From an uncultured Pseudohongiella sp. (lineage in GTDB: Bacteria; Pseudomonadota; Gammaproteobacteria; Pseudomonadales; Pseudohongiellaceae), in the NCBI GenBank assembly GCA_902597095.1, contig CACJWK010000004.1:62001-126000 (forward strand): a DNA stretch of 64,000 nucleotides, written 5' to 3'. Both the position numbers and the translations under genes were made by a program. Shown here in pieces: positions 1 to 9,501 of the stretch. How positions within the stretch are numbered: the stretch's first letter is position 1; each line of letters opens with the position of its first letter. The notes beneath the pieces are model-generated. The model was not told the origin of the DNA and made no database searches. It was given only the letters and a program-made list of their open reading frames with translations.

Positions 1-1235
1 AGCCAGTTTGCAACCTCCCAGTGGGCGATCCGATTACAACGGACATGCATCTTACTGCCAACAACGCCTACTTTTTCTCGGGTACCGTATTTGTTGGTAA
101 TAATACCGTGAATACCGCATTCAAGGATAAGGTGAGCCTTACCATTGACCCCGGCGTAAGCATAATCTCTGAGGGTGGTCAGTCTGCTCTCGTAGTCAGT
201 CGCGGCGGCAAGATCTTTGCTAATGGCTCTCCTGAGAAGCCGATTATTATGACGTCCAGCCAGGACGATGGTTCGCTCGACGTATTAAACGCCAGAGGTC
301 TGTGGGGTGGTGTAGCGATTAACGGGTCTGCTACTCAGAATACCGCCAGCGGATATGCGCAGGGCGAAGGCTCTACGGGCGAATATGGTGGCGGTACAAG
401 CCCGAATGATGAAGATAACAGTGGTTCAATGACATACGTACAGATTCGTTATGCTGGCTATCCGATTACCGCTGACGATGAATTGAACACGATTTCGCTG
501 CACGCAGTCGGAAGCGGGACCACTCTCGATTATATCCACAGCCATAATGGGGCGGATGACGGCATCGAGTTTTACGGTGGTACAGTCAACGCAAAGCACA
601 TTCTGATTACAGGTCAAGACGACGATGCTCTTGATTGGACCAACGGTTGGACTGGTAACCTTCAACACGTAGTGATTAAGCACACCACCTCTGGAGATAA
701 CTGTATTGAGGCTGATAACCTTGGTGCAAACCCAATCGCGACTCCGCGCTCCAATCCAACAATCTCAAACCTAACTTGCATCACTAGCACTACCCAAAAG
801 AGCAGCGGCCACGCATTCGAGCTCAAGGCGGGAACCGCTATGCAGATGTATAATTCAGTCGTTGGAGGAGAGATTGCATCAACCGAAGGATGCATCCTGA
901 TAGCGGGTGATGAGACTTTCTCTCAGTCCGGATCTTCAGCTGCGACTCTCAATGGAACATTGAAAATGGACCGCTCGTACATAACAGCTGCCTGTGCGGC
1001 AGCGCTTGCAGGAAGCGGCACATTCACGACTGCGGATTGGTTTGCAGCTCAAACTGGAACAACCTCCGGTTCCGTTGATCTCGGGGGCCCGAATGGTTGG
1101 ACTAATGGGTCATTGATCAACGCCAAGACTGCAGCAACTGGTCTCGGGACATTCTTTGATGCAGTTGATTATATTGGCGGCGTAAAGGATGACACCTCCG
1201 ATTGGACAAAGGGATGGTCTTACGATTACGACTAG
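1..1235 (+). CDS. Surface/exported beta-helix-like protein, TonB-receptor partner (5' partial)
   Basis: The reading frame is open at the window edge, so the N-terminus lies upstream; the first complete codon is at base 3. A Cys-containing segment before the GDPITTD motif is in frame. The product is rich in Gly, Asn, Asp, Thr and Ser and has short repeats typical of a parallel beta-helix, such as TIDPGV, LVVSRGGKIFANG and GLWGGVAING. I recognise it as a family of exported or surface proteins usually encoded beside a TonB-dependent receptor, as here (158 bases to the next gene). Its ligand is unknown. The stop is followed by a strong terminator, so this gene and the receptor are probably separate transcripts. 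Confidence 0.7.
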   Translation, partial: PVCNLPVGDPITTDMHLTANNAYFFSGTVFVGNNTVNTAFKDKVSLTIDPGVSIISEGGQSALVVSRGGKIFANGSPEKPIIMTSSQDDGSLDVLNARGLWGGVAINGSATQNTASGYAQGEGSTGEYGGGTSPNDEDNSGSMTYVQIRYAGYPITADDELNTISLHAVGSGTTLDYIHSHNGADDGIEFYGGTVNAKHILITGQDDDALDWTNGWTGNLQHVVIKHTTSGDNCIEADNLGANPIATPRSNPTISNLTCITSTTQKSSGHAFELKAGTAMQMYNSVVGGEIASTEGCILIAGDETFSQSGSSAATLNGTLKMDRSYITAACAAALAGSGTFTTADWFAAQTGTTSGSVDLGGPNGWTNGSLINAKTAATGLGTFFDAVDYIGGVKDDTSDWTKGWSYDYD

Positions 1236-1257
1236 TCAGCATGCAATAAACATCCGT

Positions 1258-1288
1258 GGGGGAGCGTTTAGCGCTCCCCCGTTTTTTT
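1258..1288 (+). terminator. Rho-independent terminator
   Basis: A 9-bp GC-rich stem (GGGGGAGCG / CGCTCCCCC) with a 5-base loop is followed by a run of seven T. It lies 22 bases after the stop of the beta-helix gene. Confidence 0.93.
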
Positions 1289-1297
1289 GAAACGCAT

Positions 1298-1322
1298 ATC
1301 AATCAGATTGATAATGATTGAT
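1298..1322. promoter_or_regulatory. Inverted repeat upstream of TonB receptor, Fur-box-like
   Basis: Perfect 8-base arms ATCAATCA and TGATTGAT are separated by 9 bases. The centre and right arm contain GATAATGATTG, close to the GATAATGAT unit of Fur boxes. The position, 70-95 bases before the preferred receptor start, suits an operator. Iron control is inferred, not shown. Confidence 0.45.
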
Positions 1323-1392
1323 TTTTGTCACTGTTTTGTCACATAAAATACATAATATGCCTTCCGAAATCGTCGTTCCGAAGGCCCCACTC

Positions 1393-3924
1393 ATGATTAA
1401 CCTTAAACGATGCGCACTCCTTGCCATCCTCGGTTCTATATTTTCCGCGCAAGCACAACTTGCAAACGAAGAAGGCTCGCAACAGATTGAAGAAATATCT
1501 GTAATTGGCCGGTTCGTGCCTGACGAGAAGCGCGCTACGGATGCCGTTGCCAACGTGGTTGACTCTGAAGAGTTCACCCGTACTGGTGACGCTAATATTG
1601 CTGAGAGCCTTAAGCGGGTGGCGGGTCTTTCCACCGTGGGAGGTAAATATGTTTACGTCCGAGGTCTGGGTGAGAGGTATTCAACGACGCTGTTGAATGG
1701 AGCGATCCTGCCAAGCCCAGAGCCCATCAACCGAGTCGTTCCGCTCGATCTTTTTCCCACGGCGGTTCTAGACAGCGTGCTTGTCCAAAAAACGTATTCG
1801 GCACGGTTCCCCAGTGAGTTCGGTGGTGGCGTTCTCCAAATGCGGACTAAGAAATCTACAGATGAGTTCTTTTTTAATGTCACAGGCTCGACTGGCATGG
1901 TTCAGAACGTCGCATTCAAAGATGGCTTGCATATGAGTGGTGGAGACACCGATTGGCTCGGGATAGATGATGGGTGGCGTGACAAGTCTACTGCCTTGCA
2001 GAATGCGACAGCCAATAGCCAAGAACTGCGAAAATACAGCCCGTTCTCCCAAGTCGGTATTCCTCAAGAGCAGCTAGACGAGGTAGGCCGAAGTTTCAAT
2101 AATCAATACACTCCTGAGTTAAAGGAACTTCCTCCCAACGCCTCACTAACGCTTTCAACGGGAAATTTTCACGATATCGGGGACTCCGGTGCGAAGATAA
2201 ACTACTTGGCCGCAGTTAATTACTCAAACAGCTGGGACACTGACGTTATTGAGCGAAACAGCTGGGTTCCAGGCACCGATGGATTGATGCACTTCGACGG
2301 TCTGACATGGACGGGAACAGAGCACAGCATAGACACAAGCGGCATCTTTACTACAGGTGTAGACTTTAACTTCAACCACAACGTCCGTCTCACGTCTGTG
2401 GTCCTCAGGAAAACAGACAATTTAGTTGGGCGCGCCACAGGGTTTGTGGAGGATTCATTGGACGTTGAACTTAATGAGTCCAGATGGATCGAACGTGAAC
2501 TGTTTTCCAACCAGATACAGGGTGATCATTACTTCCCAGAGTTAAACGAACTTACCGTAAATTGGCGGTTAAGCAAGATTAATGCGGAGCGGGATGCTCC
2601 CGACGAGCGCATATACCGGCGCGATAATGGCGAATTTTCTTCAAGGGTCGATGGTAACCTCAGGAATTGGAGCACCCTCGACGATGAAGTTCGGGACGTC
2701 GGCCTTGATCTGAGCATGACGTTTTACGGTGGTCCTGCTGGCTCTACTATTACCACCAGAGCGGGATACATGCATGTTGAAAAAGAGAGAGAGTCTGAGA
2801 TCCGTAGGTTCGGCTTCGCATTCGCGGGTGCAGCGGCAAACGACGTTGAACTGCTTCTGAGGCCGCTGGAAGAAATACTCGTGCCGGCTAATATTGTCTC
2901 TAATGGCTTTACGATTCGCGAAATAACCCGCCCGACTGATAATTATCAGGCTCAGAATACTCTTGATGCGGTGTATGGCGAAGTAGAATTTAATTTCGAT
3001 GATAGATTGCGGTTCACCCTTGGTGGCAGGCAGGAAAAATTTGAGCAGCTTGTCGATACGTTTGATCTATTTAGACCAGGTATTGGCTCTCGAGCTTCTC
3101 AGGAGACTGATAAACTACTGCCGGCCGCGAGCCTGACTTACATTGCGGGCGACCACCAGTTCAGGCTGGGTTACAGTCAGACTGTTTCGAGGCCGGATTT
3201 TCGCGAGTTGTCGCCTGCCGCTTTCACGAATCCAATTAATGGCCGGGATATAATAGGCAATCCGAATCTAAAAATTACCGAGCTAGAGAACTTCGACCTG
3301 AGGTGGGAATGGTATTTTGGATTTAGTGACTATGTGTCGGCAGGGTTATTTTACAAAGAGTTCACGAATCCGATTGAGGCCTCAATTGTGGGAAGTACTC
3401 AGAGAGCGGGGACATATATCAACGCTAAAGGCGCCGAGAATGCTGGAGCAGAGTTTGAAGTCTACAAGCGACTCGACTTTCTGGGGGATGGATTTCTTAA
3501 CGGCATCGGTGAGGACTTTTACGTTCAGGCTAATGCGTCCGTGATTGATTCAGAAGTCACCATAGCCGAGAAGGACCTTGGGGTATTGACGTCTTCCTCT
3601 AGGCCTTTGCAGGGACAGTCTGACTATCTGTTCAATTTCCAATTTGGTTATGAGCCAATGTCAGGCACAACCGCTACGCTTCTATATCACTATTATGGTG
3701 AGAGAATCTACGAGGTTGGAATAGAGACCGCGCCTGATTTAGTCGAGCAACCATTTGGTGAGCTTAACTTCGTCTTTATTCGGGATTTGTCCGATGATCT
3801 GGCAATGACCCTGAAAGCGAAAAACTTAACGGATCAACGTAATGAGGTCACACAAGCCGGCTACGTGAATTTCGGCTATAACAAGGGCCGAGAGTTCAGT
3901 TTTCAATTGGATTATTCATTCTAG
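1393..3924 (+). CDS. TonB-dependent outer-membrane receptor
   Basis: An 843-residue receptor. I prefer the ATG at 1393: it has GAAGG 8 bases upstream and gives a clean signal peptide ending in FSAQA. Frame starts at 1318 and 1357 lack this. A short EEISVIGR TonB-box-like segment leads into a plug domain (about residues 30-150) with the VYVRGLGERY motif, followed by a 22-strand-type barrel ending in Phe (LDYSF). The SRPDFRELSP and NPNLKITELENFDLRWEWY motifs are typical of receptors paired with the upstream surface protein family. The substrate cannot be read from sequence; the inverted repeat upstream suggests metal or iron control. Confidence 0.9.
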   Translation: MINLKRCALLAILGSIFSAQAQLANEEGSQQIEEISVIGRFVPDEKRATDAVANVVDSEEFTRTGDANIAESLKRVAGLSTVGGKYVYVRGLGERYSTTLLNGAILPSPEPINRVVPLDLFPTAVLDSVLVQKTYSARFPSEFGGGVLQMRTKKSTDEFFFNVTGSTGMVQNVAFKDGLHMSGGDTDWLGIDDGWRDKSTALQNATANSQELRKYSPFSQVGIPQEQLDEVGRSFNNQYTPELKELPPNASLTLSTGNFHDIGDSGAKINYLAAVNYSNSWDTDVIERNSWVPGTDGLMHFDGLTWTGTEHSIDTSGIFTTGVDFNFNHNVRLTSVVLRKTDNLVGRATGFVEDSLDVELNESRWIERELFSNQIQGDHYFPELNELTVNWRLSKINAERDAPDERIYRRDNGEFSSRVDGNLRNWSTLDDEVRDVGLDLSMTFYGGPAGSTITTRAGYMHVEKERESEIRRFGFAFAGAAANDVELLLRPLEEILVPANIVSNGFTIREITRPTDNYQAQNTLDAVYGEVEFNFDDRLRFTLGGRQEKFEQLVDTFDLFRPGIGSRASQETDKLLPAASLTYIAGDHQFRLGYSQTVSRPDFRELSPAAFTNPINGRDIIGNPNLKITELENFDLRWEWYFGFSDYVSAGLFYKEFTNPIEASIVGSTQRAGTYINAKGAENAGAEFEVYKRLDFLGDGFLNGIGEDFYVQANASVIDSEVTIAEKDLGVLTSSSRPLQGQSDYLFNFQFGYEPMSGTTATLLYHYYGERIYEVGIETAPDLVEQPFGELNFVFIRDLSDDLAMTLKAKNLTDQRNEVTQAGYVNFGYNKGREFSFQLDYSF

Positions 3925-4111
3925 TCTGCTTGAGCCAAAAAGGGCGCAGTATGGATAGGATGGTCAATCATAGGGATCTAAACCGCTGTCGGTTATGACC
4001 CCCTTTTCGTGCTGTACTCCTTCACATTTTAATTAGTGTGAACTTTGACATCGAACCTCCGACAGGTTGCTTCCCGCCGTCGGAGAATAGCTCGAGGATG
4101 GAGCGATAATT

Positions 4112-4822
4112 ATGAGCGAGTCCACTGTTCTTATAGTAGATGATGAGGCTGCCATTCGAGATATGGTCGGAATAACGTTGGACCTGGCAGGATTCGGTTC
4201 GATCAGTGCAGCTGATGCGCACGAGGCCCATATCTCCGTCATCGATAACAAACCGGATCTGGTCCTTCTTGATTGGATGCTGCCCGGAGGCAGCGGTATT
4301 GAATTAGCTCGCCGATTACGCCGTGACGAAATTACGGCAAACATTCCCATCATCATGCTTACAGCCAAAGCCACTGAGGACAACAAAGTTCAGGGTCTGA
4401 GTGAAGGCGTTGATGACTACATCACCAAGCCTTTCTCACCGCGTGAGCTGATAGCGCGTATCAAAACGGTTCTGCGCCGGGCCAACGGCCGGCAAAAAGA
4501 CAAAGCGTTGCAGGTCTTTGACCTGCTGCTTGACCCTACCAGTCATCGTATCTCGATTGAAGATAAGCCTGTTGAAATGGGGCCGACGGAGTTTCGGCTG
4601 CTGAAGTTCTTTATGTTGAATCAGGAAAAGGTGTTCAGTCGGGATCATATTCAGGATGCTGTCTGGGGCGGCAACGTCTACCTTGAAGAGCGTACGATTG
4701 ACGTTCACATTCGTCGTTTGCGCAAGGCTTTATCTTCAATCGAAAGCACCGCGATTGATTATGCCAAGCTCGTTCAAACCGTTCGTGGTGCGGGCTACCG
4801 GTTTTCTGTTCGCCCACACTGA
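4112..4822 (+). CDS. phoB: PhoB-like OmpR-family response regulator
   Basis: A 236-residue two-domain regulator. The receiver domain (1-120) has the acidic pair DDE near residues 10-12, the phospho-acceptor in LLDWMLPG, Thr in MLTAKA and Lys in ITKPFSP. The C-terminal winged helix (about 135-233) carries EMGPTEFRLLKFFM, ERTIDVHIRRLRKAL and VQTVRGAGYRFS, which closely follow the PhoB pattern. No PhoR kinase lies next to it: the next gene is on the opposite strand, 13 bases past the stop. Either the kinase is elsewhere or this is a PhoB-like paralogue. A PsiE-like gene lies about 8 kb away. Confidence 0.8.
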   Translation: MSESTVLIVDDEAAIRDMVGITLDLAGFGSISAADAHEAHISVIDNKPDLVLLDWMLPGGSGIELARRLRRDEITANIPIIMLTAKATEDNKVQGLSEGVDDYITKPFSPRELIARIKTVLRRANGRQKDKALQVFDLLLDPTSHRISIEDKPVEMGPTEFRLLKFFMLNQEKVFSRDHIQDAVWGGNVYLEERTIDVHIRRLRKALSSIESTAIDYAKLVQTVRGAGYRFSVRPH

Positions 4823-4835
4823 TCGGTGGATCTTT

Positions 4836-5663
4836 CTACTGGTGCCGCGAGATCTGGAAGAGTTCTCTGGCTGTCCCGGCATCGGCAATAGTATGGCCTG
4901 AGGCTATGATCGCCTGCGCAGTGGTCTCGACCAATTCGGTGTTTGAATCCGCCAGTCTGCCGGCTGATACCTCGAGGTTGTTCTCAAAACCTACGCGGCA
5001 GTGCCCGCCCAGCGCCACTGCGCTATTCATGCACCGGCCTTCTGCAGAACCGAAAGCGCACACTGACCAAAGCCAGTTCGGGTCCAAATGCGGAATCAGC
5101 TTTTCCAGTTCGGCAGGGTCTGACTGCTGAGATTGATGATATCTGCCAAGCACCAGCAGCACATGTACCAGCTCATCGGGGATAAGCCCTCTGGCGCAAA
5201 ATGACTTAAAATCTTCGATGTCATTCTGGTCATAAAGAATCCACTGCGGTGCGATACGTTCCCGGTACAGCCACTGGAAAAATTTTGCCGCCGCTGACTC
5301 GTAGATGGGCTCGGGAATCAGCTCCCGAATGGCCAGCGAGACCGCTTCCGGCCGGGTCTGCTTCACACTCTCGATTTGTTCCTCGGGTTGAAACTTTCCG
5401 ACCGCTTCGGTGGTGATCTGGATGATGAGTTCCGAGCCTGCCTGACGTCTGATTTCTGCCATAGCCGCACGATACAGTTCAGGGTCGAGGCTATGCTGCA
5501 GCGCCTTGTCCCTTACATGAAGATGGAGCATGGCGGCCCCTGCATGCAATGATGAGGCTCCCGTGGCGCCCAGTTCCTGGGGTGAAATGGGTAGCGCAGG
5601 GTGATCCTGCTTGAGTTTTCGGGCGCCGTTGGGGGCTACGGTAATCAGAACGGGGCGGGTCAT
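4836..5663 (-). CDS. BKACE-type beta-keto acid cleavage enzyme (DUF849)
   Basis: 275 residues from the ATG at 5663 (MTRPVLITVAPNGA). The longer open frame upstream has no family features. The family cleaves beta-keto acids with acetyl-CoA, the best known member being 3-keto-5-aminohexanoate cleavage enzyme of lysine fermentation. The metal-binding HLH (H47, H49) is followed by VRD, and the C-terminal GHCRVGFENN segment is characteristic. The substrate is not predictable. It is convergent with the phoB-like gene and divergent from the nitrile hydratase operon, so joint nitrile/amide/acid catabolism is possible but unproven. Confidence 0.82.
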   Translation of the reverse strand: MTRPVLITVAPNGARKLKQDHPALPISPQELGATGASSLHAGAAMLHLHVRDKALQHSLDPELYRAAMAEIRRQAGSELIIQITTEAVGKFQPEEQIESVKQTRPEAVSLAIRELIPEPIYESAAAKFFQWLYRERIAPQWILYDQNDIEDFKSFCARGLIPDELVHVLLVLGRYHQSQQSDPAELEKLIPHLDPNWLWSVCAFGSAEGRCMNSAVALGGHCRVGFENNLEVSAGRLADSNTELVETTAQAIIASGHTIADAGTARELFQISRHQ

Positions 5664-5908
5664 GGTTTTGCTCGTTGTTGCAGTCGAATCTACCGGATCG
5701 CGAGAGTGCTTGGTATCAACGCAGTATGGTGGGAGCAATGCTCGCGGCTTGCAAGGCTTGTTTTGCTTCAGTTCATATATGCTAGCGTCAGTCACAGACA
5801 GCTCCCGCGCCCGGCTTGAGTCAGGAGCTGCGGTGTGACAACCTTGATCTGCGGGTGACGGGCTGGATGCCTGTTACCCTCTGGTAAACAGTGAGGGGTC
5901 TGTCAGCT

Positions 5909-6523
5909 ATGTCACACGATCACGATCATACCGATCCGCCCTCGGATCTCGAGCTTCGCACAAAAGCGCTGGAAAGCCTGCTGCTCGAAAAAGGACTGGT
6001 GAAGCAGGATGCTTTGAACGCCATCATTGAGACCTATGAGCATCAGGTCGGCCCGAAAAACGGAGCGCACGTGGTGGCGAAGGCCTGGTCGGATCTGTCG
6101 TTTAAACAGGCCTTGCTGGCGGACGCGACCGCAACGGTCGCAGATCTGGGTTATGTTGGCCGACAGGGAGAGCATCTTACTGTGGTTGAGAACACTTCGG
6201 ACATTCACAATCTGGTAGTCTGCACCTTATGCTCATGCTATCCCTGGACACTGCTCGGGCTGCCCCCCGTGTGGTACAAATCAGCGCCTTACAGGGCCAG
6301 AGCGGTGAGTGAGCCACGCGCGGTGCTTTCCGAATTCGGCACGGAGTTGCCGGAGCACACGGACATCCGAGTATGGGACTCTACCTCCGAGATGCGCTAT
6401 CTGGTTCTGCCCGAGCGGCCATCTGGCACCGAGGGTTGGAGCGAGTCGCAGTTGCTGGCTCTGGTGACTCGCAACAGCATGATTGGCGTCGAACTGGTCC
6501 GGCACAGGGAGGAGGTCAAATGA
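5909..6523 (+). CDS. nthA: Nitrile hydratase alpha subunit, cobalt type
   Basis: 204 residues from the ATG at 5909; a GTG 18 bases earlier is possible. The metal-binding motif [10 protein letters not shown] places C105, C108 and C110 as ligands. Thr in the second position (CTLCSC rather than CSLCSC) marks the non-corrinoid cobalt class. The enzyme hydrates nitriles to amides together with the beta subunit. The stop overlaps the next start (ATGA), which indicates translational coupling. The N-terminus is His/Asp rich (SHDHDHTD), common in this family. Confidence 0.93.
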   Translation: MSHDHDHTDPPSDLELRTKALESLLLEKGLVKQDALNAIIETYEHQVGPKNGAHVVAKAWSDLSFKQALLADATATVADLGYVGRQGEHLTVVENTSDIHNLVVCTLCSCYPWTLLGLPPVWYKSAPYRARAVSEPRAVLSEFGTELPEHTDIRVWDSTSEMRYLVLPERPSGTEGWSESQLLALVTRNSMIGVELVRHREEVK

Positions 6524-7158
6524 ACGATGGCCATGATCTGGGTGGCCGTCAGGGGTTTGGCTCTGTGAATGCTGAGCCGGAAAGCGAAGAGCCGCTCTTC
6601 CACGCGGAATGGGAGCGTCGAATTTTTGCGCTCACGTTGGCAACAGGCATGCTGGGTCAGTGGAACATTGACGAATCACGCCATGCCCGCGAGCGCCAGC
6701 ACCCTGCGGACTATCTGAAGCACAGCTACTACGAAAACTGGCTGGTAGGTCTGGAAAAGTTACTTGCGGAAAAAGATCTGGTGGCGCGAATTGAACAGGA
6801 TGCGCAATGCTTTAGGGTGCCTGATGCGGCGGCTGCCCGGAAAATTCTGCGCACAGGGGGACCGACGCTGCTGCCTGATGCGACAGAGCCCCGGTTTTGC
6901 TCCGGGGACCGCGTTCGAGTCGCGAGATGTCAGCGGGTTAGCCACACGCGCGCGCCGACCTATGTACAGGGTGCAAGTGGAACCGTGGTGGACCACCATG
7001 GGACGCATATTTATCCAGATCAGAATGCCACGGGGCAGCGAGCTGGTGCGCATCTCTACTGCGTCCGCTTCGAAGGAACTGAATTGTGGGGCTCAGAATC
7101 TTCTTCCCAATCGGTTTATGTTGATCTGTGGGAGCCTTATCTCGAGGAGATTCGCTGA
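6520..7158 (+). CDS. nthB: Nitrile hydratase beta subunit
   Basis: 212 residues starting at the ATG overlapping the alpha stop, with GGAGG 6-10 bases upstream. It opens with the conserved [10 protein letters not shown] segment and continues with [16 protein letters not shown] and the [11 protein letters not shown] helix. The C-terminal SH3-like part has GDRVRV and ends in [12 protein letters not shown]. These are the usual features of the beta chain that forms the alpha/beta interface and the active-site channel. The stop overlaps the start of the accessory gene by one base. Confidence 0.92.
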   Translation: MNDGHDLGGRQGFGSVNAEPESEEPLFHAEWERRIFALTLATGMLGQWNIDESRHARERQHPADYLKHSYYENWLVGLEKLLAEKDLVARIEQDAQCFRVPDAAAARKILRTGGPTLLPDATEPRFCSGDRVRVARCQRVSHTRAPTYVQGASGTVVDHHGTHIYPDQNATGQRAGAHLYCVRFEGTELWGSESSSQSVYVDLWEPYLEEIR

Positions 7159-7580
7159 TGTCGCTCTTTCCCGACCAACACACCGAAAACGGTGAGCCGG
7201 TTTTCAAGGAGCCCTGGGAAGCACAGGCCTTCAGTCTTGTGATTGCCTTGCATGAAAGCGGCGTTTTCAGCTGGGACGAGTGGTCTGACGCCCTGGCTCA
7301 AGCGATCCGCCGGGATCTGCTTCCGGGCGGCGTGGAGGAGGTCGTTCAACGGGTGAGTGAGGCGGTAGCTGAAGACGCGGGTGAAAAGATCAGTGAGCGA
7401 ATAGAAGAAAAAGAAGACAGACGTGACAGCTACTATCAGCACTGGCTGGCTGCGCTTGAACAGCTTGCCATCGCCAAGGGTCTGTCAGGGGCCGGTGAAT
7501 TGGCGCAAAGAGTGCAGGCCTGGAGAGAGGCTTACCTGGCGACACCACATGGACAGCCGGTGGAATTGACTCGCGACTAG
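7158..7580 (+). CDS. Nitrile hydratase accessory/activator protein
   Basis: 140 residues from the ATG that overlaps the nthB stop by one base. It is related to the N-terminal half of beta subunits (FKEPWEAQAFSLVIALHESGVFSWDEWSDAL; YYQHWLAALEQL), the hallmark of the small activator that delivers cobalt to the alpha subunit by self-subunit swapping. It closes a three-gene cluster alpha-beta-activator, the usual order for cobalt enzymes. No cobalt transporter is visible next to it. Confidence 0.88.
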   Translation: MSLFPDQHTENGEPVFKEPWEAQAFSLVIALHESGVFSWDEWSDALAQAIRRDLLPGGVEEVVQRVSEAVAEDAGEKISERIEEKEDRRDSYYQHWLAALEQLAIAKGLSGAGELAQRVQAWREAYLATPHGQPVELTRD

Positions 7581-7748
7581 AGGTCGGTGTGAACGTTGCT
7601 TCGAAGGCGAATTGACTGCCTGTAAGATACGCCATACTCTGTGCTGAGGTATCTGACAGACTGACCCTGATTGCATAAATTTGCACTGGACTGCGCAGAG
7701 TAGAGCCGAAGGCAGCAGATCTACAGGGCGAGCCGGAGCGTGTAGCCG

Positions 7749-7853
7749 ATGCCAAAAAAACACGAGTCCTCGGACTCACTCAAAGCTCAGATTCCGGATC
7801 AAGCCTCTGGCGTAAGCAGGCTTTCCGGAATGTCGAACAGGAGAAAATATTGA
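7749..7853 (+). CDS. Possible 34-residue leader ORF upstream of DUF6152 gene
   Basis: ATG at 7749 opens a 34-codon frame, Lys/Ser rich and without a membrane segment. Its TGA overlaps the ATG of the next gene by one base. A GGAG lies about 10 bases upstream. The overlap suggests coupling, but the coding character is weak and the frame may be fortuitous. Confidence 0.25.
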   Translation: MPKKHESSDSLKAQIPDQASGVSRLSGMSNRRKY

Positions 7854-8260
7854 TGAATCGCCAGGTACTGATTGCCTCCGGTTTTGCTCTAGTGGTTCTG
7901 ATCGGTGCGCCGGTTATTGCCCATCACGCCAGTGCACCGTTTTATGACCCCGAAGACCGTGTCGAGATCAGCGGCACGATTACCCGGTTCGTTTTTCGAA
8001 ACCCCCATGCTTTTCTCTTTTTGGACGTCCCTGATGAGGTCGGAAACGCTGTAGAGTGGCAGGTTGAACTTGGTGCGCCGGTCAGCTTGCGTCGGGTCGG
8101 ATGGACGCCGGAAACGCTCGCAGTGGGCATGACTGTGAATGTCGCGGGAAATCGATCTCGGGCTGAGGGCACGAACGGCCTTTGCTGCGTGCGCATGACA
8201 CGCGAAGACGGTCGACCCGTTCTGGAGGGCGGTCGCGTTCGTGAAGACGACAGTAACTAG
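7853..8260 (+). CDS. DUF6152 family exported protein
   Basis: 135 residues. The ATG at 7853 with AGGAG about 11 bases upstream is preferred over a TTG one codon earlier. A signal peptide ends near VIAHHASA, and the mature part starts with the family's HHAS motif, then DRVEISGTITRFVFRNPHAFLFLDV and WQVELG. This small beta-rich periplasmic family has no known function. In this and similar genomes it is followed by a second exported protein and membrane proteins of the DUF6644 type, as seen in the next three genes. Confidence 0.8.
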   Translation: MNRQVLIASGFALVVLIGAPVIAHHASAPFYDPEDRVEISGTITRFVFRNPHAFLFLDVPDEVGNAVEWQVELGAPVSLRRVGWTPETLAVGMTVNVAGNRSRAEGTNGLCCVRMTREDGRPVLEGGRVREDDSN

Positions 8261-8270
8261 AGGTCCACAC

Positions 8271-8993
8271 ATGAAAGTTTCCGAAAAACTGGCTGGCGGT
8301 GTCCTGCTGTTCAGCACCTGTATCTTCAATGCTTCCTGGATCAGCGCACAGAATGACGAGGCCATCCCAGACCTGAGCGGCATCTGGGACGGGGGGTTCA
8401 GTGTGCGTCCTGTCAACGGTGTGGATGTGCCTTGGGGTGAAGATAATTTTCCCAAGCTCAATGCGCGTGCTCTGGCATATCAGGAAGTCTGGGAAGAAAC
8501 CATGGCGCCGAAGTATGACTGCCAGCCGGCGTCCTCGCCGGCCATTCAGTACGACCCCTATGCAATGCAGGTCACCCAGTGGCCGGATCGGGTGCTGTTC
8601 CGCTACGAGAAAGATGATCAGCTGAGAACCGTGTGGCTAGATGGGCGGGAACCCAAGGCGACTGATTTCAGCCTGCAGGGATTTTCCGTCGGTTACTACA
8701 AAGATGGATCCCTGTATGTCACAACAACCCATTTCGTCTTTGACATTGCCGGGTTCGATGACTACAACGGCATTCCCTCCTCTGCACAGAAAGTCGTGAC
8801 AGAACGCTACTGGCGAGAAGGTGAGGAACTCAAGCTCACGCTGACCGTCGAAGATCCGATGTTCCTTCAGGAGCCAACCTCATACACAACCAGATGGTTA
8901 CCCTCGGGCCCGGACTATCGATTGCAGCCCTATGACTGTGACCCTGAAGCCTCCCGGACTTCCGTCCGCTTTTATCCTTCCAAATACGACTGA
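8271..8993 (+). CDS. Exported protein of unknown function, DUF6152-linked
   Basis: 240 residues from the ATG at 8271, with AGAGG upstream. An N-terminal signal peptide ends near SWISAQ. The mature part opens with PDLSGIWDGGF, and the C-terminal half contains VVTERYWREGEELKLTLTVEDP, an all-beta pattern. It lies 10 bases after the DUF6152 gene and so is almost certainly cotranscribed. I know this type as a companion of DUF6152 proteins, but no biochemical role. It is convergent with the membrane gene pair downstream (15 bases). Confidence 0.7.
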   Translation: MKVSEKLAGGVLLFSTCIFNASWISAQNDEAIPDLSGIWDGGFSVRPVNGVDVPWGEDNFPKLNARALAYQEVWEETMAPKYDCQPASSPAIQYDPYAMQVTQWPDRVLFRYEKDDQLRTVWLDGREPKATDFSLQGFSVGYYKDGSLYVTTTHFVFDIAGFDDYNGIPSSAQKVVTERYWREGEELKLTLTVEDPMFLQEPTSYTTRWLPSGPDYRLQPYDCDPEASRTSVRFYPSKYD

Positions 8994-9008
8994 TCTCAAC
9001 AGTCGTGG

Positions 9009-9497
9009 TTAGCCGGTCCCCACGTAGGGGATCAGGCGGCCAGTGAGCAGCACCCCAAACCAGCAGGCGAGTGACACATAAGCTACGCACCTTGCCAGTC
9101 GGGGAGGTGTGGTTGTCTCGTCCCAGGTCACCAGCATCGGACTGACGCGCCAGTGGTAGAACAGCGCGTTGAGGCCGGCCAGGCCGATCAGCATCATCTT
9201 GAGCTGGAAGCCGATGTTGATTGAATAGCGGCCCGGGTCGCCAAAAAAGAAAAGGATTCCGGTAAGGAGATTCAGAGCAAAGCCCAGCAGTACCAGCGGC
9301 AGTAACTGATGAGTGGAAACCGGTGTCACTCCCGTGAGATGGCCAGCCATGCGCAGATCAACGACCAGCAATCCGCCAAACAGCAGCGCCAGTCCCAGAA
9401 AGTGAATGATTTCCATCACCGGCCAAAGCCAATAAGTGTTCTGAATCCACAGATTGGCTGGGCTGCCGTCGGCAAAATTCGCGAGATAAGACCACAT
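9009..9497 (-). CDS. DUF6644-like integral membrane protein
   Basis: 162 residues with four to five predicted membrane helices. The motifs WPVMEIIHFLGLALLFGGLLVVDLRMAG and CFGVLLTGRLIPYVG-like ends match the DUF6644-type family. Conserved His in helix 1 (IIHFLG) and a later LFYHWR could bind haem or quinone, but this is speculation. It is the second gene of a two-gene unit, four bases after its paralogue. Confidence 0.65.
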   Translation of the reverse strand: MWSYLANFADGSPANLWIQNTYWLWPVMEIIHFLGLALLFGGLLVVDLRMAGHLTGVTPVSTHQLLPLVLLGFALNLLTGILFFFGDPGRYSINIGFQLKMMLIGLAGLNALFYHWRVSPMLVTWDETTTPPRLARCVAYVSLACWFGVLLTGRLIPYVGTG

Positions 9498-9501
9498 GAG
9501 A

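Noticed and set aside
7620-7748. Possible cobalamin or cobalt riboswitch between nitrile hydratase and DUF6152 genes
   Set aside because: The conserved B12-box pattern is not present, and the position is downstream of the cobalt enzyme rather than upstream.
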